Shown piece by piece: positions 11,867-22,740 of a DNA stretch of 64,000 nt. The translations under genes and the position numbers were made by a program. Origin of the DNA: Lumbricus rubellus (lineage: Eukaryota; Annelida; Clitellata; Crassiclitellata; Lumbricidae); assembly GCA_945859605.1 (NCBI GenBank), contig OX243812.1, forward strand, positions 52,032,342 through 52,096,341, written 5' to 3'. The notes beneath the pieces were generated by a model, which was given only the letters and a program-made list of their open reading frames with translations, was not told the origin of the DNA and searched no databases. Each line of letters begins with the position of its first letter. Position 1 is the first letter of the stretch.

Positions 11867-11962
11867 CTCTTATAACCGCGAGTAAACAAATAAGCCTTCG
11901 ACTGCGCTGAGCGTGTTGCTACGCTTTGCACTTATATAACTGTCGATTCAATGGCAGCCAAT
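11867..11962 (-). promoter_or_regulatory. Core promoter of the ependymin-related gene
   Basis: Two TATA boxes face the gene: TATATAAG on the minus strand at 11931-11938 (about 115 bp before the ATG) and TTATAAGAG at about 11867-11875 (about 50 bp before it). A CCAAT motif is present in inverse orientation at 11958-11962. The upper TATA would give a 5' UTR near 90 nt, the lower one near 25 nt. Start-site mapping is lacking. Confidence 0.5.
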
Positions 11963-11965
11963 AGG

Positions 11966-13857
11966 ATGTCGTGCAGGTATAGCGGCTTAGATTGGACACA
12001 AGGTGATTTCTGGGTCATTGTCATGTGATGTGCGTTTCTTTGTAAACAGACGCGTTAAAACCTGAATTGGGGTGGGGGTTGGGGTTGGACTACATGTATC
12101 TCTATGCGTGCTATAGACGAAACAGACAGCTCGAATTCCCGGAGATTAGATAATTGAATTAAGGGGCGTAAGACAAATGATGATATTGACCGCTGGGACA
12201 GACTGATATACGATCTGCTACAGATGACTTGCAAAAATACGTTGGCCTAATTCTGGATGGCTGTAAACTGGACCAGCAGGACTAAGACAACGTCAAGTCA
12301 CAAGCCTTGAGCAGGTGTCACGCCACTCGGAGTACAGACTAATTGTGTTTGTGAATAACTGCGTCACGACACACGTACGGTGATTCATAAGCAGCTGACA
12401 AAAAAATGGCACGTCATGGACCAATGAATCCATATTTGCCACGGTGCCGATCGACTGCTTAGCCTATAGGCCTAGGCCTAGCCTACAGCGTGAAACGTTT
12501 TTTGCTGGAGGCCCGTGGCAATATTTTCAAACAAGTGGCAAGCGATGGTGCCCAATTAGGCCTATGTCGCCAGAGCACACGGGTAGGTTCGATCTGAAAG
12601 TGCGCTGGTTCGGCACAAAGCCAATTCCTTGATTTTGCCTTTTTATAGAAGAATGTTGTTAAGACTCAAAATTTTCAAAAATGACAAAATATGACTTTTA
12701 TTCTCAACTTGTGCTGTTTTCTTGGAGTTGGAATTTTTGGGAAAATGTATTAGATACGGGAAGGGTTTATATATTCTAATATGGGCCCCCTATATAGGAA
12801 ACTTTGCTAGGCTATTTCACGAATAGGCCTACAGATGCAGCTGAATGCGTCGGTTGGTTAATTCCAGGCATAACTTGGCGTGAATTGTAATCAAATATGA
12901 AGGAATTATTTTTTAATCTGTTCAAATAAATTTTTAATATTTTTTTTATAAATACGAAAAACGACCCACATTACACAACCCTGTGTGTAATATGGGCCGC
13001 CATTGTAAATTTTAAAACATTTTTTTCTTAAGGCCTAAAAAAATGTTGTGTTTCCGGTAACATAGCTAAAAAAAATTGGGTAGGTAGGTCGGAAAATATT
13101 TTTATTTTGGTAAAATATTTTTATGCAGTGACTATCCGAAAAAGTATACCCCACTAGTCTTTTTTGCACGCTGAATCAAAGTACATGTTCTAAGCAAGTT
13201 TAAACTGCCTAGGCTATTTCCCGACAGTCTGCACCTAAAACTGCACTAGAAACAGTTCTATTAATTTCATTTTGTTGACATCCCTTATGTTATGTCAATA
13301 CAAACGTTAAAAAAATATTTTTTGAAAAAAAATTAGAAAAAAAAGTTAATAAAATTTTTTTACAAAAATATTTGAGTCGCGGCCGTAAAAATGGGTCGGT
13401 CGGGTTACCGGAAACACAACAATTTTTTTCTACGCCTAACACAGAAAGTGGCCCATATTACACGGCTTTGTGTGCTTGTATGAATGGCATATTACACGGC
13501 TTTGTGTGCTTGTATGAATGGCATAAGCCCATATTACACAGGCCCATATTAGACACTGGGATGCTTATGGAAAATGCGTTATAGTGTGATCAACGAATGT
13601 TTTGAATATAAAGATAGTTGCGTTTTTATATGATGAAGAAATTTCCTACCTTTTGAAACCAAAGAGCATAGTATAACTCAAATAATAAACCACACAACAC
13701 AGCTGATGAAGTTTGAAATTTTTTATAAGAAATCTACATAAAAACTAAAACATTTTATAATTTCGTGCAGAGGTTATGAGCATAGGGACACGTTCAAAAC
13801 AGGAAGTTGAAATCGGTGGACGGATTGTTTCCCACAGTAATTAAGAGCTCTTCGCAG
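11966..13857. repeat. AT-rich region with recurring CCCATATTACAC motif
   Basis: No gene is recognised. Between about 12780 and 13560 the words CCCATATTACAC and GTGTAATATGGG recur in both orientations, and a 34-bp unit is tandemly duplicated (13455-13488 and 13489-13522). The same word also appears at 14232-14245, beyond the next MITE, so the MITE probably landed in an older repeat of this kind. Several TAGGCCTA palindromes are present near 12468-12482. Confidence 0.45.
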
Positions 13858-14198
13858 CAGTGGTTTTTCCACTAGATCTGTTTTTTTTTTGCCTTCGTCT
13901 GGGTTTCTGTTTTTTTTAAAATCTGGGTTTATTTGGGTGAGTTGAAATTTTTAATATTTTTTGCTTTTTTTTACCGAACGACTAAAAAAAGGTCATCAAC
14001 TTTTTTCCCGGCGAAAATAGAAAAAGTTTCTGGTTTTCTGGACTTTTTCGGCCAAACGACTAAAAAAAAGGTCATCAACTTTTTTGACGGCGAAAATTGA
14101 AAATTTTCTTGACTTTTTCGGCCGGACGACGGTCTGGGTTTTTCTAAAAAAATTTCCAAGGAAATCTGTTTTTTTCTGAAACCTCAGTGGCAACACTG
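13858..14198. mobile_element. hAT-type MITE (341 bp), second copy
   Basis: It has the same right end as 7584-7966 (CCTCAGTGGCAACACTG) and a related left end (CAGTGGTTTTTCCAC). CTTCGCAG is duplicated on both sides (13850-13857 and 14199-14206). The interior carries the GACTAAAAAAAGGTCATCAAC motif at about 13979 and 14058. It is non-coding; peptide frames across it are low-complexity. Confidence 0.85.
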
Positions 14199-14529
14199 CT
14201 TCGCAGACATGGTAGGTGGGAGAAACAGTCGTGGCCCATATTACACACTGACCCATAATACAAGCCTTTCTCCTGGCATTATTCATTAATTCATCCGTTC
14301 GTTCGTTCGTTCGTACGTTCATTCGTCAGTGGCGGCGCCAGGGGGGGCTAGGGGAGGCTAAGCCCCCCTAAACGTGGCTCAGCCCCCCCCCCCCAAACGA
14401 AAAAGCCGAAAATGTCTATAACGCTTCCTTCGCAATGGAAACTAGACAACGACCAACGGCGCCGAAATCAACTATGTTATTGTGGCGAAATTCAAAATTG
14501 TCCTGGGGATCCAGCCCTTCCCCTCCAGC

Positions 14530-15035
14530 CCGGATTCAGAACGATTCGGACCTCAGCCGCTTCCTCCCGCTAGTTCGGACTTTCAGCCCCCTCCATCCTC
14601 CAGACCGCTCCGGACCTCAGCCCCCTTCCTCCCGCTAGTTCGGACTTTCAGCCCCTCCATCCTCCAGACTGCTCCGGACCACAGCCCTCTTCCTCCCGCT
14701 AGTTCGGACTTTCAGCCCCCTCCATTCTCCAGACCGCTCCGGACCTCAGCCCTCTTCTTCCCTCTAGTTTGGACTTTCAGCCCCTCCATCCTTCAGACGC
14801 TCCGGACCTCAGCCCTCTTTCTCCCGCTAGTTCGGACTTTCAGCCCCTTCACTCCTCCAGACCGGTCCGGACCTACTTCATTTCGCCAGTTCGAACTTTC
14901 AGCCCCTTCCATCCTGCAGACCGGTCCGGACCTCAGCCCCATTTCTCCCGCCAGTTCGAAATTCCAGCCTTTGCTCCTACAGACCGGTCCGGACCTCAGC
15001 CTCCTTCATCCCGCCAGTTCGGAATTCCAGCCCCC
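14530..15035 (+). repeat. ~57-bp minisatellite inside the hAT-type element
   Basis: About eight to nine units with the core CGCTAGTTCGGACTTTCAGC and CAGACCGCTCCGGACCTCAG recur at roughly 57-60 bp spacing. Because the unit length is often a multiple of three, long proline/serine-rich frames are open; they are products of repetition rather than genes. Confidence 0.8.
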
Positions 15036-16069
15036 AGCTAGTCCTATACAATCACATACAAAATGGGGTTTCATATAGCAGCAGCACTCATGGGGAGACT
15101 TGGGGGAAATGCCATGGGGACGTTCCACAAGTTTGTAGTCAAGCCCTATACCCTAAGGTGTGAGGGGCCCAATGCAGCAAGCGATTCTCTGAAAAGGGTT
15201 CTCAATCATAGCATTTGCGAAGTTGATTTCCTGCCAATTAGGCACTGTCTTAAGCTTATATACCATAGGCTTTAATATTCTAGAAAACTCGAATTCTACC
15301 GGTAGGCATAGCCCAGGGCTGAAAGTGGTTTGGGAAAGCTGCCGGGTCTGACTGTGGCGGACGAACCGAAGCCTTTGAACCGAAACTTTTCTGACGATCT
15401 TTTTTGGTCATTCGCCCAAAATTTTACAAATTTCACCCATGTTTGTTACCTGACGACCTTTTTTTAGTCATTTGCTCATAAAATTTCAAAATCACACCAT
15501 TTTTACCTATTTATTGTAGCCTATCTGACGACCTGTTTTTTAAAATTGTTTTCCCCAAAATTGTTAAACTTGCTTCCCGACTGATTCCCGGCACCAGCAG
15601 GTCACGAAAAAAAATGCCGGGTCGAAGACCCTGACAGACCCGTCTCACTTTCAGTCCAGACCTATAGCCTGCATGTAGGCCTACACTAGTATATAGTTGT
15701 GACTCGCTTTATTTGCAGACTCACTCTCTTGGAATCTTTTCCAACACACACAATCACTTTCATTTGGCAAAATGACCTTAGTAGGCTTAGTACTAGGCTA
15801 TTAATTAATGCTGCCAAGCGATTAAAGCTGCCAATATTATCACAGTAAAAAATAAGGTGAGTAGCGCGAGGACCTGAAAGCGCAGGCCCACGGCGGCTGC
15901 AGACTCGCTCGCCTTGCCCTAATGCCAGGCCTGTTTGTGGTTGGGGGACGGAGCCTCGAAGATGCTTAACTGTAGGCCTACCCAAATATTTCATAAATAT
16001 TTCAGATATATCATTATAAATTGCTATGTACATGTACAGTGATATCCATTGTTTATCAATGATGAGCAA

Positions 16070-16605
16070 TTTTGTTAAGACGACATCTTAAAATGCTATC
16101 CTTGCAGTGAGGAAATTCAAAAATTTAAGCGTGGTGGAGACATATTTTTATTGAACTCTAAACAAGGTCTTTCAGCAATGAAATTATGAGAAATTTATTG
16201 AGATAACAGCTTAAAATGTTACATTTACAGTGTGGAAATTTAAAAATTTAAACAACAGGAGGGGCACTTTTTGAAGTCACAAACCTGTCAAACCACGACT
16301 ATCAGCGCAAAGATTATGAGGTATTTAGATAAAATTGGCAGGGGGTATTTATTGAACTTCTAAACCATGTCTTTCAGCAATGAAAATTATGAGAGATTCT
16401 GCTGCGATGACAGTTCAAAATAATACCATAACAGTACTGTTAGGAAATTTGACAGATTTAAGCAATTGAAGGAGACACTTTTGAAGTCGTTTCAGCACTG
16501 AACTGATGAGTATTTTCGCTATATAGGCCTATAATGACAGTCAAAAATGCTACCATTGCAGCGTGGAAATTTAAAAAAAACATTTCGATAATGGGGAGGA
16601 GCATA
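16070..16605 (+). repeat. Four degenerate units of an AT-rich repeat
   Basis: The order (AACAGCTTAAAATGCTAC, TTGCAGTGTGGAAATT, AAAAATTTAAG, GGAGACACTTTT) recurs from about 16080, 16202, 16408 and 16535, with spacing of roughly 120-205 bp. In three units a TTTCAGCAATGAAATTATGAG-like link joins one unit to the next. Confidence 0.6.
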
Positions 16606-16646
16606 TCTCCTCTCTCAAAACTCATCTCTCTGCTAGTGGCTCAACA

Positions 16647-16925
16647 CTAGCAGAGGGATGAGTCTGCTGTCCTGGCTCGCAAAGCCCTTCGCTCTGCCTC
16701 TATATTATAGCGGTAAGCTTTTGGTCCCACGTGTTGAAACATCAACTTGTCAGCGTCGTGCTTTCTCAGTTGTAGCCTGTAGGTCCTTCTGTCTGGAATA
16801 GGGTTGACTTGCCAGTGCTCTACAAGCTCCTTAAAACTTTTTTGTTTCACCGTGGTTGGACTGGGGGCTCTTCTGAGTGGATTTCTTGAAGGGGCGCTAT
16901 ATAAATTCATGAAATGAATGAATGA
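16647..16925 (-). repeat. LINE/SINE tail with adjoining 87-codon open frame
   Basis: On the minus strand TTATATAGCGCCCCTTCAAG followed by ACTCAGAAGAGCCCCC matches the tail shared by SINEs and LINEs elsewhere in the window. An 87-codon frame (rich in R, K, Q, ending at 16647) overlaps it. Its middle reads as ordinary protein composition but no family is recognised. It may be a captured fragment or chance. Confidence 0.35.
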
Positions 16926-17330
16926 ATAAGCAATGGTTGCAAATTACACAAAAGTATATAGGTTAAGCATTCACAGAATAAGTTTTTAAAATGAGGAAAA
17001 ACCCACTACATATGACATGCCCCCTAGGGTTTTCCTATGTAGGCTATACAGTAGGCCTACCCACATGACAGTATACGTATAAACTTGTTAGGCTCTAGGC
17101 ATAAACTTTTAACTTTTGTGATTATAGTAGCCTAAAGATTAAGTCCATTTTTAATTTCGAAGCCATTTTCTTTTACAATAGTATTTTGACATTCTTATAC
17201 TGGTAGTCTGCGACTCTGCAAAAGACTTCTTATAGAAGTTTTCATGATTTTATCGTTCATATAATAGCTGGCAGAAAGAGCATAAAAATGGTTCCAGTTG
17301 AGGTCAACAGAGCCAAAAATGCGTTGGCGG

Positions 17331-17438
17331 CTGGGGCTCCGCCCCAGACCCCGCTGGGGGAGCTTACGACGCTCCCCCAGACCCCTAGTCGGTATGGGCT
17401 TCATGCCTTCGGCACTCGCAACTTGGCGCCTTCGGCGC
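17331..17438. repeat. Cluster of GC-rich stem-loops near the hAT element's right end
   Basis: Four perfect stem-loops occur in a row: 17331-17347 (CTGGGGC...GCCCCAG), 17354-17380 (10-bp stem CTGGGGGAGC, 7-nt loop), 17404-17414 (TGCCTTCGGCA) and 17426-17438 (GCGCCTTCGGCGC). The last two have cTTCGg loops, which are exceptionally stable in RNA. Confidence 0.7.
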
Positions 17439-17589
17439 TTCGTAAAAAAAACTAAATTGGGCTTAGGGCTTCAGCCCCCCAAACCTGAAATCCTGGCGCC
17501 GCCACTGTCATTCGTTCGTTCGTTCTCCTAGTTCTTTCATTCATTCGTTCGTTCATTCATTCATTCGCTAGGCCTATTCCCTAAAATAA

Positions 17590-17830
17590 TTTGTACAGCG
17601 CAGCGCCTTTTCAAGGGGACAACTCAGAGGTGTTCCCAACTTCAGCACGGTCAAATAAAACTCCTACGATGAGAGAGGACTGCATTCGATTGAGGAGTTC
17701 TATAGAAAGAACAAGAGGCAGAACGTCAAGGGAATGCCATTTCAGGTAGAAGGTCCTACCACCGACTCTAGAAGCCACGATTCTGCATAGTGTAGGTGTG
17801 TAGACTGTGTAGCTACGATCAAAATACACT
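17590..17830 (-). pseudogene. LINE 3' relic (weak)
   Basis: The right-hand tail (GCGCCTTTTCAAGGGGACAACTCAGAGGTGTTCCCAAC on the plus strand, interrupted here only in description) resembles the tail at 60441-60510. A minus-strand frame contains KWHSLDVLPLVL, reminiscent of the W-N-S-L-P block. The similarity is faint. Confidence 0.35.
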
Positions 17831-18390
17831 CCGTTCAGGAATTAAGTGCATGGAAGTGATGAGCACTCTATGGCTATAGGAGTACCCGTAGGTTTGCATG
17901 TAGGCCCTATAGACCTAGAGCGCAAAGGTAGACATTAGACAAAAGCGACGCCTAGCAGGTAGCTGGATGTAATCAAACGGCGCCATCACAGGAAAGACGA
18001 TTGGTACGAGTTTCCCGATAAGTCTGTTATCCAAATGGGTTTATCGAAACAGGAAACGACGGCTGTCAGAAGAAGGGGATTTTCCAGTGCTTGCTCGGCC
18101 GATGTTGGCTTATAGGCATAGCCCCGTCCCCGTGAAATGTCTTCGGGCCCAGGCCTAAAGATAGCTAGGTGTTCTTTATAATCTAATAGGCCTACAGATC
18201 CTTAGGCCTGATTTATTACTTTACGTTACCTCTCTCTACTCAGAGGCGCTTCCGATGCAGAGTATCTTGCGTAGGTTTATAATAATTCTTGATCTGTTTG
18301 TCCACGTTTTGTTCTTATTCGTCTTCAATGAGGCTGATCAGCTCAAGACGCGTTCCAAAGGCCAAGAAATCATCATCTTTGTTTGTATGC

Positions 18391-18572
18391 GCACTTGTTA
18401 TAGCGACCCTTCAAGCTCTCTCTACGCAGAGGCGCTCCCGGAGTTTCACGCCGAAGCGCTGCGCAATTGTAAGTGAAGGACTTGCCCAAGGTCCTTACGC
18501 GGTGAGGTGGATTCGAACCTCGGACCTTCCGGCTCCAAGGCAACGACGCCACCACTAGACCACCGCGCCCCA
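18391..18572 (-). repeat. tRNA-derived SINE, family 1, copy 1
   Basis: Reading the minus strand, the unit starts GGGGCGCGGTGGTCTAGTGG (A box region) with a B box GGTTCGAATCCACC, continues through GACCTTGGGCAAGTCCTTCA and ends in the tail GAGCGCCTCTGC...GAAGGGTCGCTATAAC. Matching copies are at 36761-36967 and 40293-40502, and a headless one is at 50001-50101. This copy lacks a ~30-bp segment (CGACTGCAGAGCGGACACTG) present in the others. Confidence 0.85.
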
Positions 18573-18595
18573 CAATTGTAATAATAATTCTCATT

Positions 18596-18757
18596 AATAA
18601 TTCTTATTATTGCTATTATAATTATTATTAGCCTATTATTACTCTTATCGTTATTATTATCATCATCACTATCGTCGTCGTCATCATCATCATCATCATC
18701 GTCGTCGTCGTCATCATCATCATCATCATCATCGTCGTCGTCGTCGTCGTCATCATG
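18596..18757. repeat. Compound trinucleotide microsatellite
   Basis: AT-rich TTA/ATT-type repeats are followed by an array of CAT and CGT triplets (about 18657-18757). It adjoins the head of the SINE. The minus-strand poly-aspartate frame is a translation of the array. Confidence 0.9.
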
Positions 18758-19202
18758 CAGTCCTACGTGTAGCGTCACGCTGCCAAAAGTCCCAGTTTCT
18801 GACCTTACAAGACTTAGTATGGGGCGTTAGTGCGTTTAGTTGTTTGATCAGTTCATTAAACTAAGTACTGTAAAGATAAACGAGAAGGAGATAGGGCATT
18901 ATAGGTATACAGTCGAATTGCCGAAACCAATGGCGCAGCCATGTATCATGGCGCCTGCCTGGCGAACGTAATGCCCATTATTTTGAGTCGCCCACAAAAG
19001 AACAGTTGCATTTAGCAGTTAGCACGGTACGGTAACGACGTAACGGTGCGGTAGGCCTAATTACAGAAATAGTGAAAATAATTATAGACCTACAAAAATC
19101 GAACTGGTGACATGGTGACATGACAGTGAAGCTTCTTATCGGCATCTATAGGCATAGCACTTCTACAGACAGCTATAGGCCTAGGCTTTAGTTGTATTAC
19201 AG

Positions 19203-19492
19203 CAAGGCCGGATAGGCCCGGATTAAGGCATGTTCAACATGTTCGGCCGAACAGGGGCCCCACACTTTAGGGGAGCCATACACATGCGAAAAAAAATTCA
19301 AGGACAAAATTGGTATATTCTGAGAAAATTTCGGCCAAACGACTAAAAAAGGTCGTGAGCTATTTTGGCCGAGGAAAATCTGTATCTAAAGAAATTTAGA
19401 CTAAACGAGTAAAAAAGATCATCAAATTTTTCGTCCGAAGAGCCCCCCAAAATTTTCCGAACAGGGCCCCCACACTTCTTAATCCGGCACTG
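19203..19492. mobile_element. hAT-type MITE (290 bp), 8-bp target duplication
   Basis: TATTACAG flanks both ends (19195-19202, 19493-19500). The right end read inward is CAGTGCCGGATTAAGAAG; the left end is CAAGGCCGGA with a 10-bp insertion before TTAAGG. GGGGCCC-type subterminal blocks face each other. The interior has two GACTAAAAAAGGTCGTGAGC-type units (about 19339 and 19405). Confidence 0.85.
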
Positions 19493-19500
19493 TATTACAG

Positions 19501-20876
19501 TATTTCGTATGATTAGACCTACGATTATTGTGAGCGCGGACTGAAAACATCTTTAATAGGTATAGGCCTAACTAAATTCTGTCGCCCGTTTAGCGCCCCG
19601 GGACAGCCATGGCCAGCCTGGCCAGGGGCGGCAGCACCACTCCCCATAGTACCCCTAGCTAGAGACCTAGCTACGCCACTGCAGCAACATATTACTGTAG
19701 GTCTACTGCATTAGGCCTACTTTGATGGGGACAACGGTGATCAGACTCAAACTTTGCCGTTGTTTAGTTGGTCTGATATGAGGTCAAACTGACCTAATGG
19801 TTTTCCTGAAACGCTACACTTACAAAAGCTAAGCGCGTGACACCAGTTTAGCAATCAAGTCATTCAAGTGCTGCGTCGAGTAGGAGGGTTGTCAATTAGA
19901 GATCGCCTACCAAGTAGGGGTCAAAGTTCGAATGCCAGAAGGGGTCGGGGTCCTGCATGGGGGGGTCCCCAACCCAACAGAATCACAACAAAAGGATCGA
20001 TGAAACGTGTTTTATGCAGCGAATCAACATTGGGATTTCGTCTATTGTTAAAAAGTGCATAATTATCTCTCTTTTGCTGAAGTTCTTATAAGTATCCGGT
20101 CTGTAGTGTAGCATATGCTGCTTATAAGCTGCACAGTGCGATGATTGCAGAAAAATAACTGGGGGTTGGGCTCAGAGATCAGAATTGGGGTGTGAAAAAC
20201 AGACTTTATTAGCCTCTATAGGGCTGTGATAAAGACTGGGGGAGGGTTGAAACCCTCCACCCCGGCTATTCTCACCCTGAGGCTACATTTTTACGGTTTA
20301 GCAACGTTATAACGACTCATACAATTGCAAGAATAATAATTGAGCAATGCCAACAGTAGGGGCCTACTGTTTGTGAATAAATAAGCCTATATTATAGCAT
20401 GTAGCTTCACAAGTCGCCTGTAATGGAAAGTTAAGGAAGGTTAATTCATGATGCCAAAGTTCTCGCCCTCTAATTATAGTATCCTATTGTTGCAATAGGA
20501 TACTAATTACAGAGTGACAACAATAATATTATTGGCTACTAATTAAGTAGACCCAATGTCAATTGAGCTGTCTCGTCCTGTCAGCACGAAGGGGGAAGTC
20601 CGGAATAAAATAGGATTAAATGACTCGAGCATCTGGTTTTAAAATTCATTCATTCATTCTATGAAGTTATATAGCGCCACCTAGAGGAACTTGATCAGGA
20701 GCGCTCTCAGCCCACGGAAAAAGAAAAAGGACTGAAAAGATTTCTGAAAGTTTACGCAGTAACTTTGATTTGTCAGATGTAGGCTAATAAACACAGCTGT
20801 GAATGGAAGACACTCCAGAATCCATGCAGATAGAAATTTAGTAGCAAGGTCGTTTCAGAGACTTTGTTCTGTGTTG
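19501..20876. other. Intergenic DNA with repeat fragments
   Basis: No gene is recognised. Near 19660-19681 is CTAGCTACGCCACTG, a typical hAT-type right end with no matching left end found. At 20160-20277 there is a copy of the CCAGNGTGAGAATTGC repeat family. At 20655-20720 is a TTATATAGCGCC tail of the LINE/SINE group. Confidence 0.4.
20477..20505. repeat. Perfect 13-bp hairpin
   Basis: TAGTATCCTATTG, a 3-nt loop, then CAATAGGATACTA. It stands alone in AT-rich DNA and has no T run after it. Confidence 0.7.
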
Positions 20877-20879
20877 CAT

Positions 20880-21240
20880 TGCATTGTATTTTATTGTATC
20901 GTATTGTAGTGTATTGCATTTAAGCATTTATAAAGCACCTCTACTAGGGAGAACCGTTCAGAGGTGCTCCCAGGGCGCACATTGCCGCGCAATTAGGCCC
21001 CGCGAGAAGAAGCAGGTTTTGAGAAGAGAGAAGGAAGAAGAGAGACAGCCATGCATGACAGAAGTGTATATAGAGCGAACAGAAGGAGACAGCGCATTCC
21101 AAAGAGAATGACAAATTGAGACAAATGATCGAGACTGAGTCATAGCAGTTCTAAAGCGAGGAACCAAGAGGTCGGTCAAGTCTGTTGGATGGACGAATTG
21201 GACGGTGGGAGGAAGCTGAGCGATGCCGAAGTTGAACATC
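20880..21240 (-). pseudogene. Non-LTR retrotransposon C-terminal relic with tail
   Basis: The minus-strand frame reads ...RFRTAMTQSRSF...LWNALSPSVRS...FSLLKTCFFSRGL, which fits the C-terminal W-N-x-L-P and F-x-x-x-L-K-x-x-F blocks of non-LTR reverse transcriptases. It then runs into a tail containing GGGAGCACCTCTGAACGG and GAGGTGCTTTATAAATGC. Only the last ~90 codons survive. Confidence 0.6.
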
Positions 21241-21990
21241 AGCCAGATATTTGGGGCAAGATCCCACTGAGTTTATTATAGATATTATTATCAGGGAGAT
21301 GATCTTAAATTGAATACGAGCACAGAGGTTGGGAACCAACGAAGTTCCTCATGCTTAATGGTAAAGAGTATAGGCCCTACCTGCAGGAAGGCGAGCAATC
21401 AGTCCATATACATGTATAGTAGGCTTGTAGCTGCTGGATACAGGTCTATTGTTCGGTTGGATAACTTGAGATGACTAATGACTGTTTCAGAGGATCGAGA
21501 GTGAGAACGGAGGATGATCGGGTAGGCCTATACAGCAGATTGGTCATGAAGAGTTTGCTTTTCTCTGATTAATGCATTTCTTGTATGCAGATACTTTGAT
21601 CCTTCATCGTTTGCGAAAAGAAGACCAATTGAACGTGTTTAGACCTTTTAAATAGGCTATAGACCTAATAGGCTATAGGCCTATGTATTCGTGTTCAGAG
21701 TAATTTATTACGACCAGGAACTGCACCAAGTGACACGTATATCCTCCTTCTTGTGAAGTTGAGTTGGTTTAATTAGACTTCGACCAACATTTAATCAAAG
21801 CTGACAGATTGTTGACAAGAGGCGGAAACTTTACCTGAGATCTATATTTAGTAAATGTTTGATTGTCTGCAGAAAGATAATAGGCTATTATAATTATGTT
21901 TATTATGTAGACCTATAGCCTACGTGCAAAGTCTCTACCTGCGTATTCTTGTTTACAATAAAAAATCCTGCAAACTTGCGAAGTCTTTTA
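21241..21990. other. Intergenic DNA, no gene seen
   Basis: The sequence is AT-rich with TAGGCCTA-type palindromes at 21527, 21660 and 21680. Nothing else is recognised. Confidence 0.4.
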
Positions 21991-21995
21991 GCTAG

Positions 21996-21997
<2 letters not shown>

Positions 21998-22047
<50 letters not shown>
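21998..22047. repeat. GT dinucleotide microsatellite
   Basis: About 25 uninterrupted GT units. Confidence 0.95.
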
Positions 22048-22051
<4 letters not shown>

Positions 22052-22149
22052 GGAAAGAGGTAGACACACAAACAGGCAGACAAACACAAAGACATGTACA
22101 TAACACAGACAAACTCCGCTCATGCATGGTTGCAAGTTGCAACGGTGCA

Positions 22150-22420
22150 TCTCATCTCTCATCATGCAGTAGCAGCGTCAGCAGCTGAAATTCGCATACC
22201 GTTCCATAGCCATTGCCGTTCCACCTCTTTGGAACAAACTTCCGCCCGCACTTCGGCAACTTCCGACCCATCATACGAACTCACCAAAACTCCACCGCTC
22301 GCTATCTCCCCACAGGTCTTTCACTCAAAGCTGAAAACATTGCTCTTTCACAAGTCCTATCCTGATTCTTCCTCTTCTCCTCACATCCCTCGGCATTTCA
22401 ACTCTAAGAGATAGAAATGT
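22150..22420 (+). pseudogene. Non-LTR retrotransposon C-terminal relic
   Basis: The plus-strand frame has PPLWNKLPP-like sequence after one frame change and then SPQVFHSKLKTLLFHKSYP, the classic F-x-x-K-L-K-T-x-L-F ending. Part of its DNA (CGCTATCTCCCCACAGGTCT) recurs at 31817-31850, so both belong to one LINE family. Confidence 0.65.
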
Positions 22421-22740
22421 CTCAATTTGTCTGTTTCCCTAGCGTTAAGATATTCGCATTGCCTCTTAGTGATGTAACCTTGAGTGTAAAGATAGACATC
22501 TATCTGCCTGCCTGACTCTCCGGACTTGACCCGCTGCCTAGACTAAGTATCGATTTTGCTTTGATTGAGCGCCTGTGAATAAGCTGGTTCCCGTGACTTC
22601 GCTTTTGTGGGCGCTGTGGAAATCTCGAGATTGGGCGCTTTGGATTATCTCGATCCATCGTGGAATCCGAAGCACCGCGGATTGCGCACGGTTTATATAT
22701 ATATACATACATATATATATGTGTATATATATATATATGG

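Larger units (their letters stand above)
14327..17507. mobile_element. 3.2-kb non-autonomous hAT-type element
   Basis: Perfect 16-bp terminal inverted repeats, CAGTGGCGGCGCCAGG at 14327-14342 and its complement at 17492-17507, are flanked by TCATTCGT on both sides (14319-14326, 17508-17515). The flank is a TTCG/TTCA microsatellite, so part of the duplication could be fortuitous, but all eight bases match directly against both ends. C/G-rich subterminal DNA (GGGGGGCTAGGGGAGGCTAAG on the left, a CAGCCCCCC-containing stretch on the right) is typical of these elements. No transposase is seen. Contents in order: a ~57-bp minisatellite, three reversed GACTAAAAAAGGTC-type units (15385-15545), TA-rich DNA, four degenerate units at 16070-16605, a LINE-tail piece and GC-rich hairpins. 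Confidence 0.85.

Noticed and set aside
14482..15078. 198-codon proline/serine-rich frame
   Set aside because: It is produced by the ~57-bp minisatellite; related frames are open in other phases too.
14281..17570. CRISPR-like or clustered short repeats (TTCG arrays)
   Set aside because: Simple tetranucleotide microsatellites in a eukaryotic genome; no spacers.
18446..18778. Poly-aspartate frame
   Set aside because: Translation of the CAT/CGT microsatellite next to a SINE.
19660..19681. Another hAT element ending CTAGCTACGCCACTG
   Set aside because: No matching left end or target duplication could be found.
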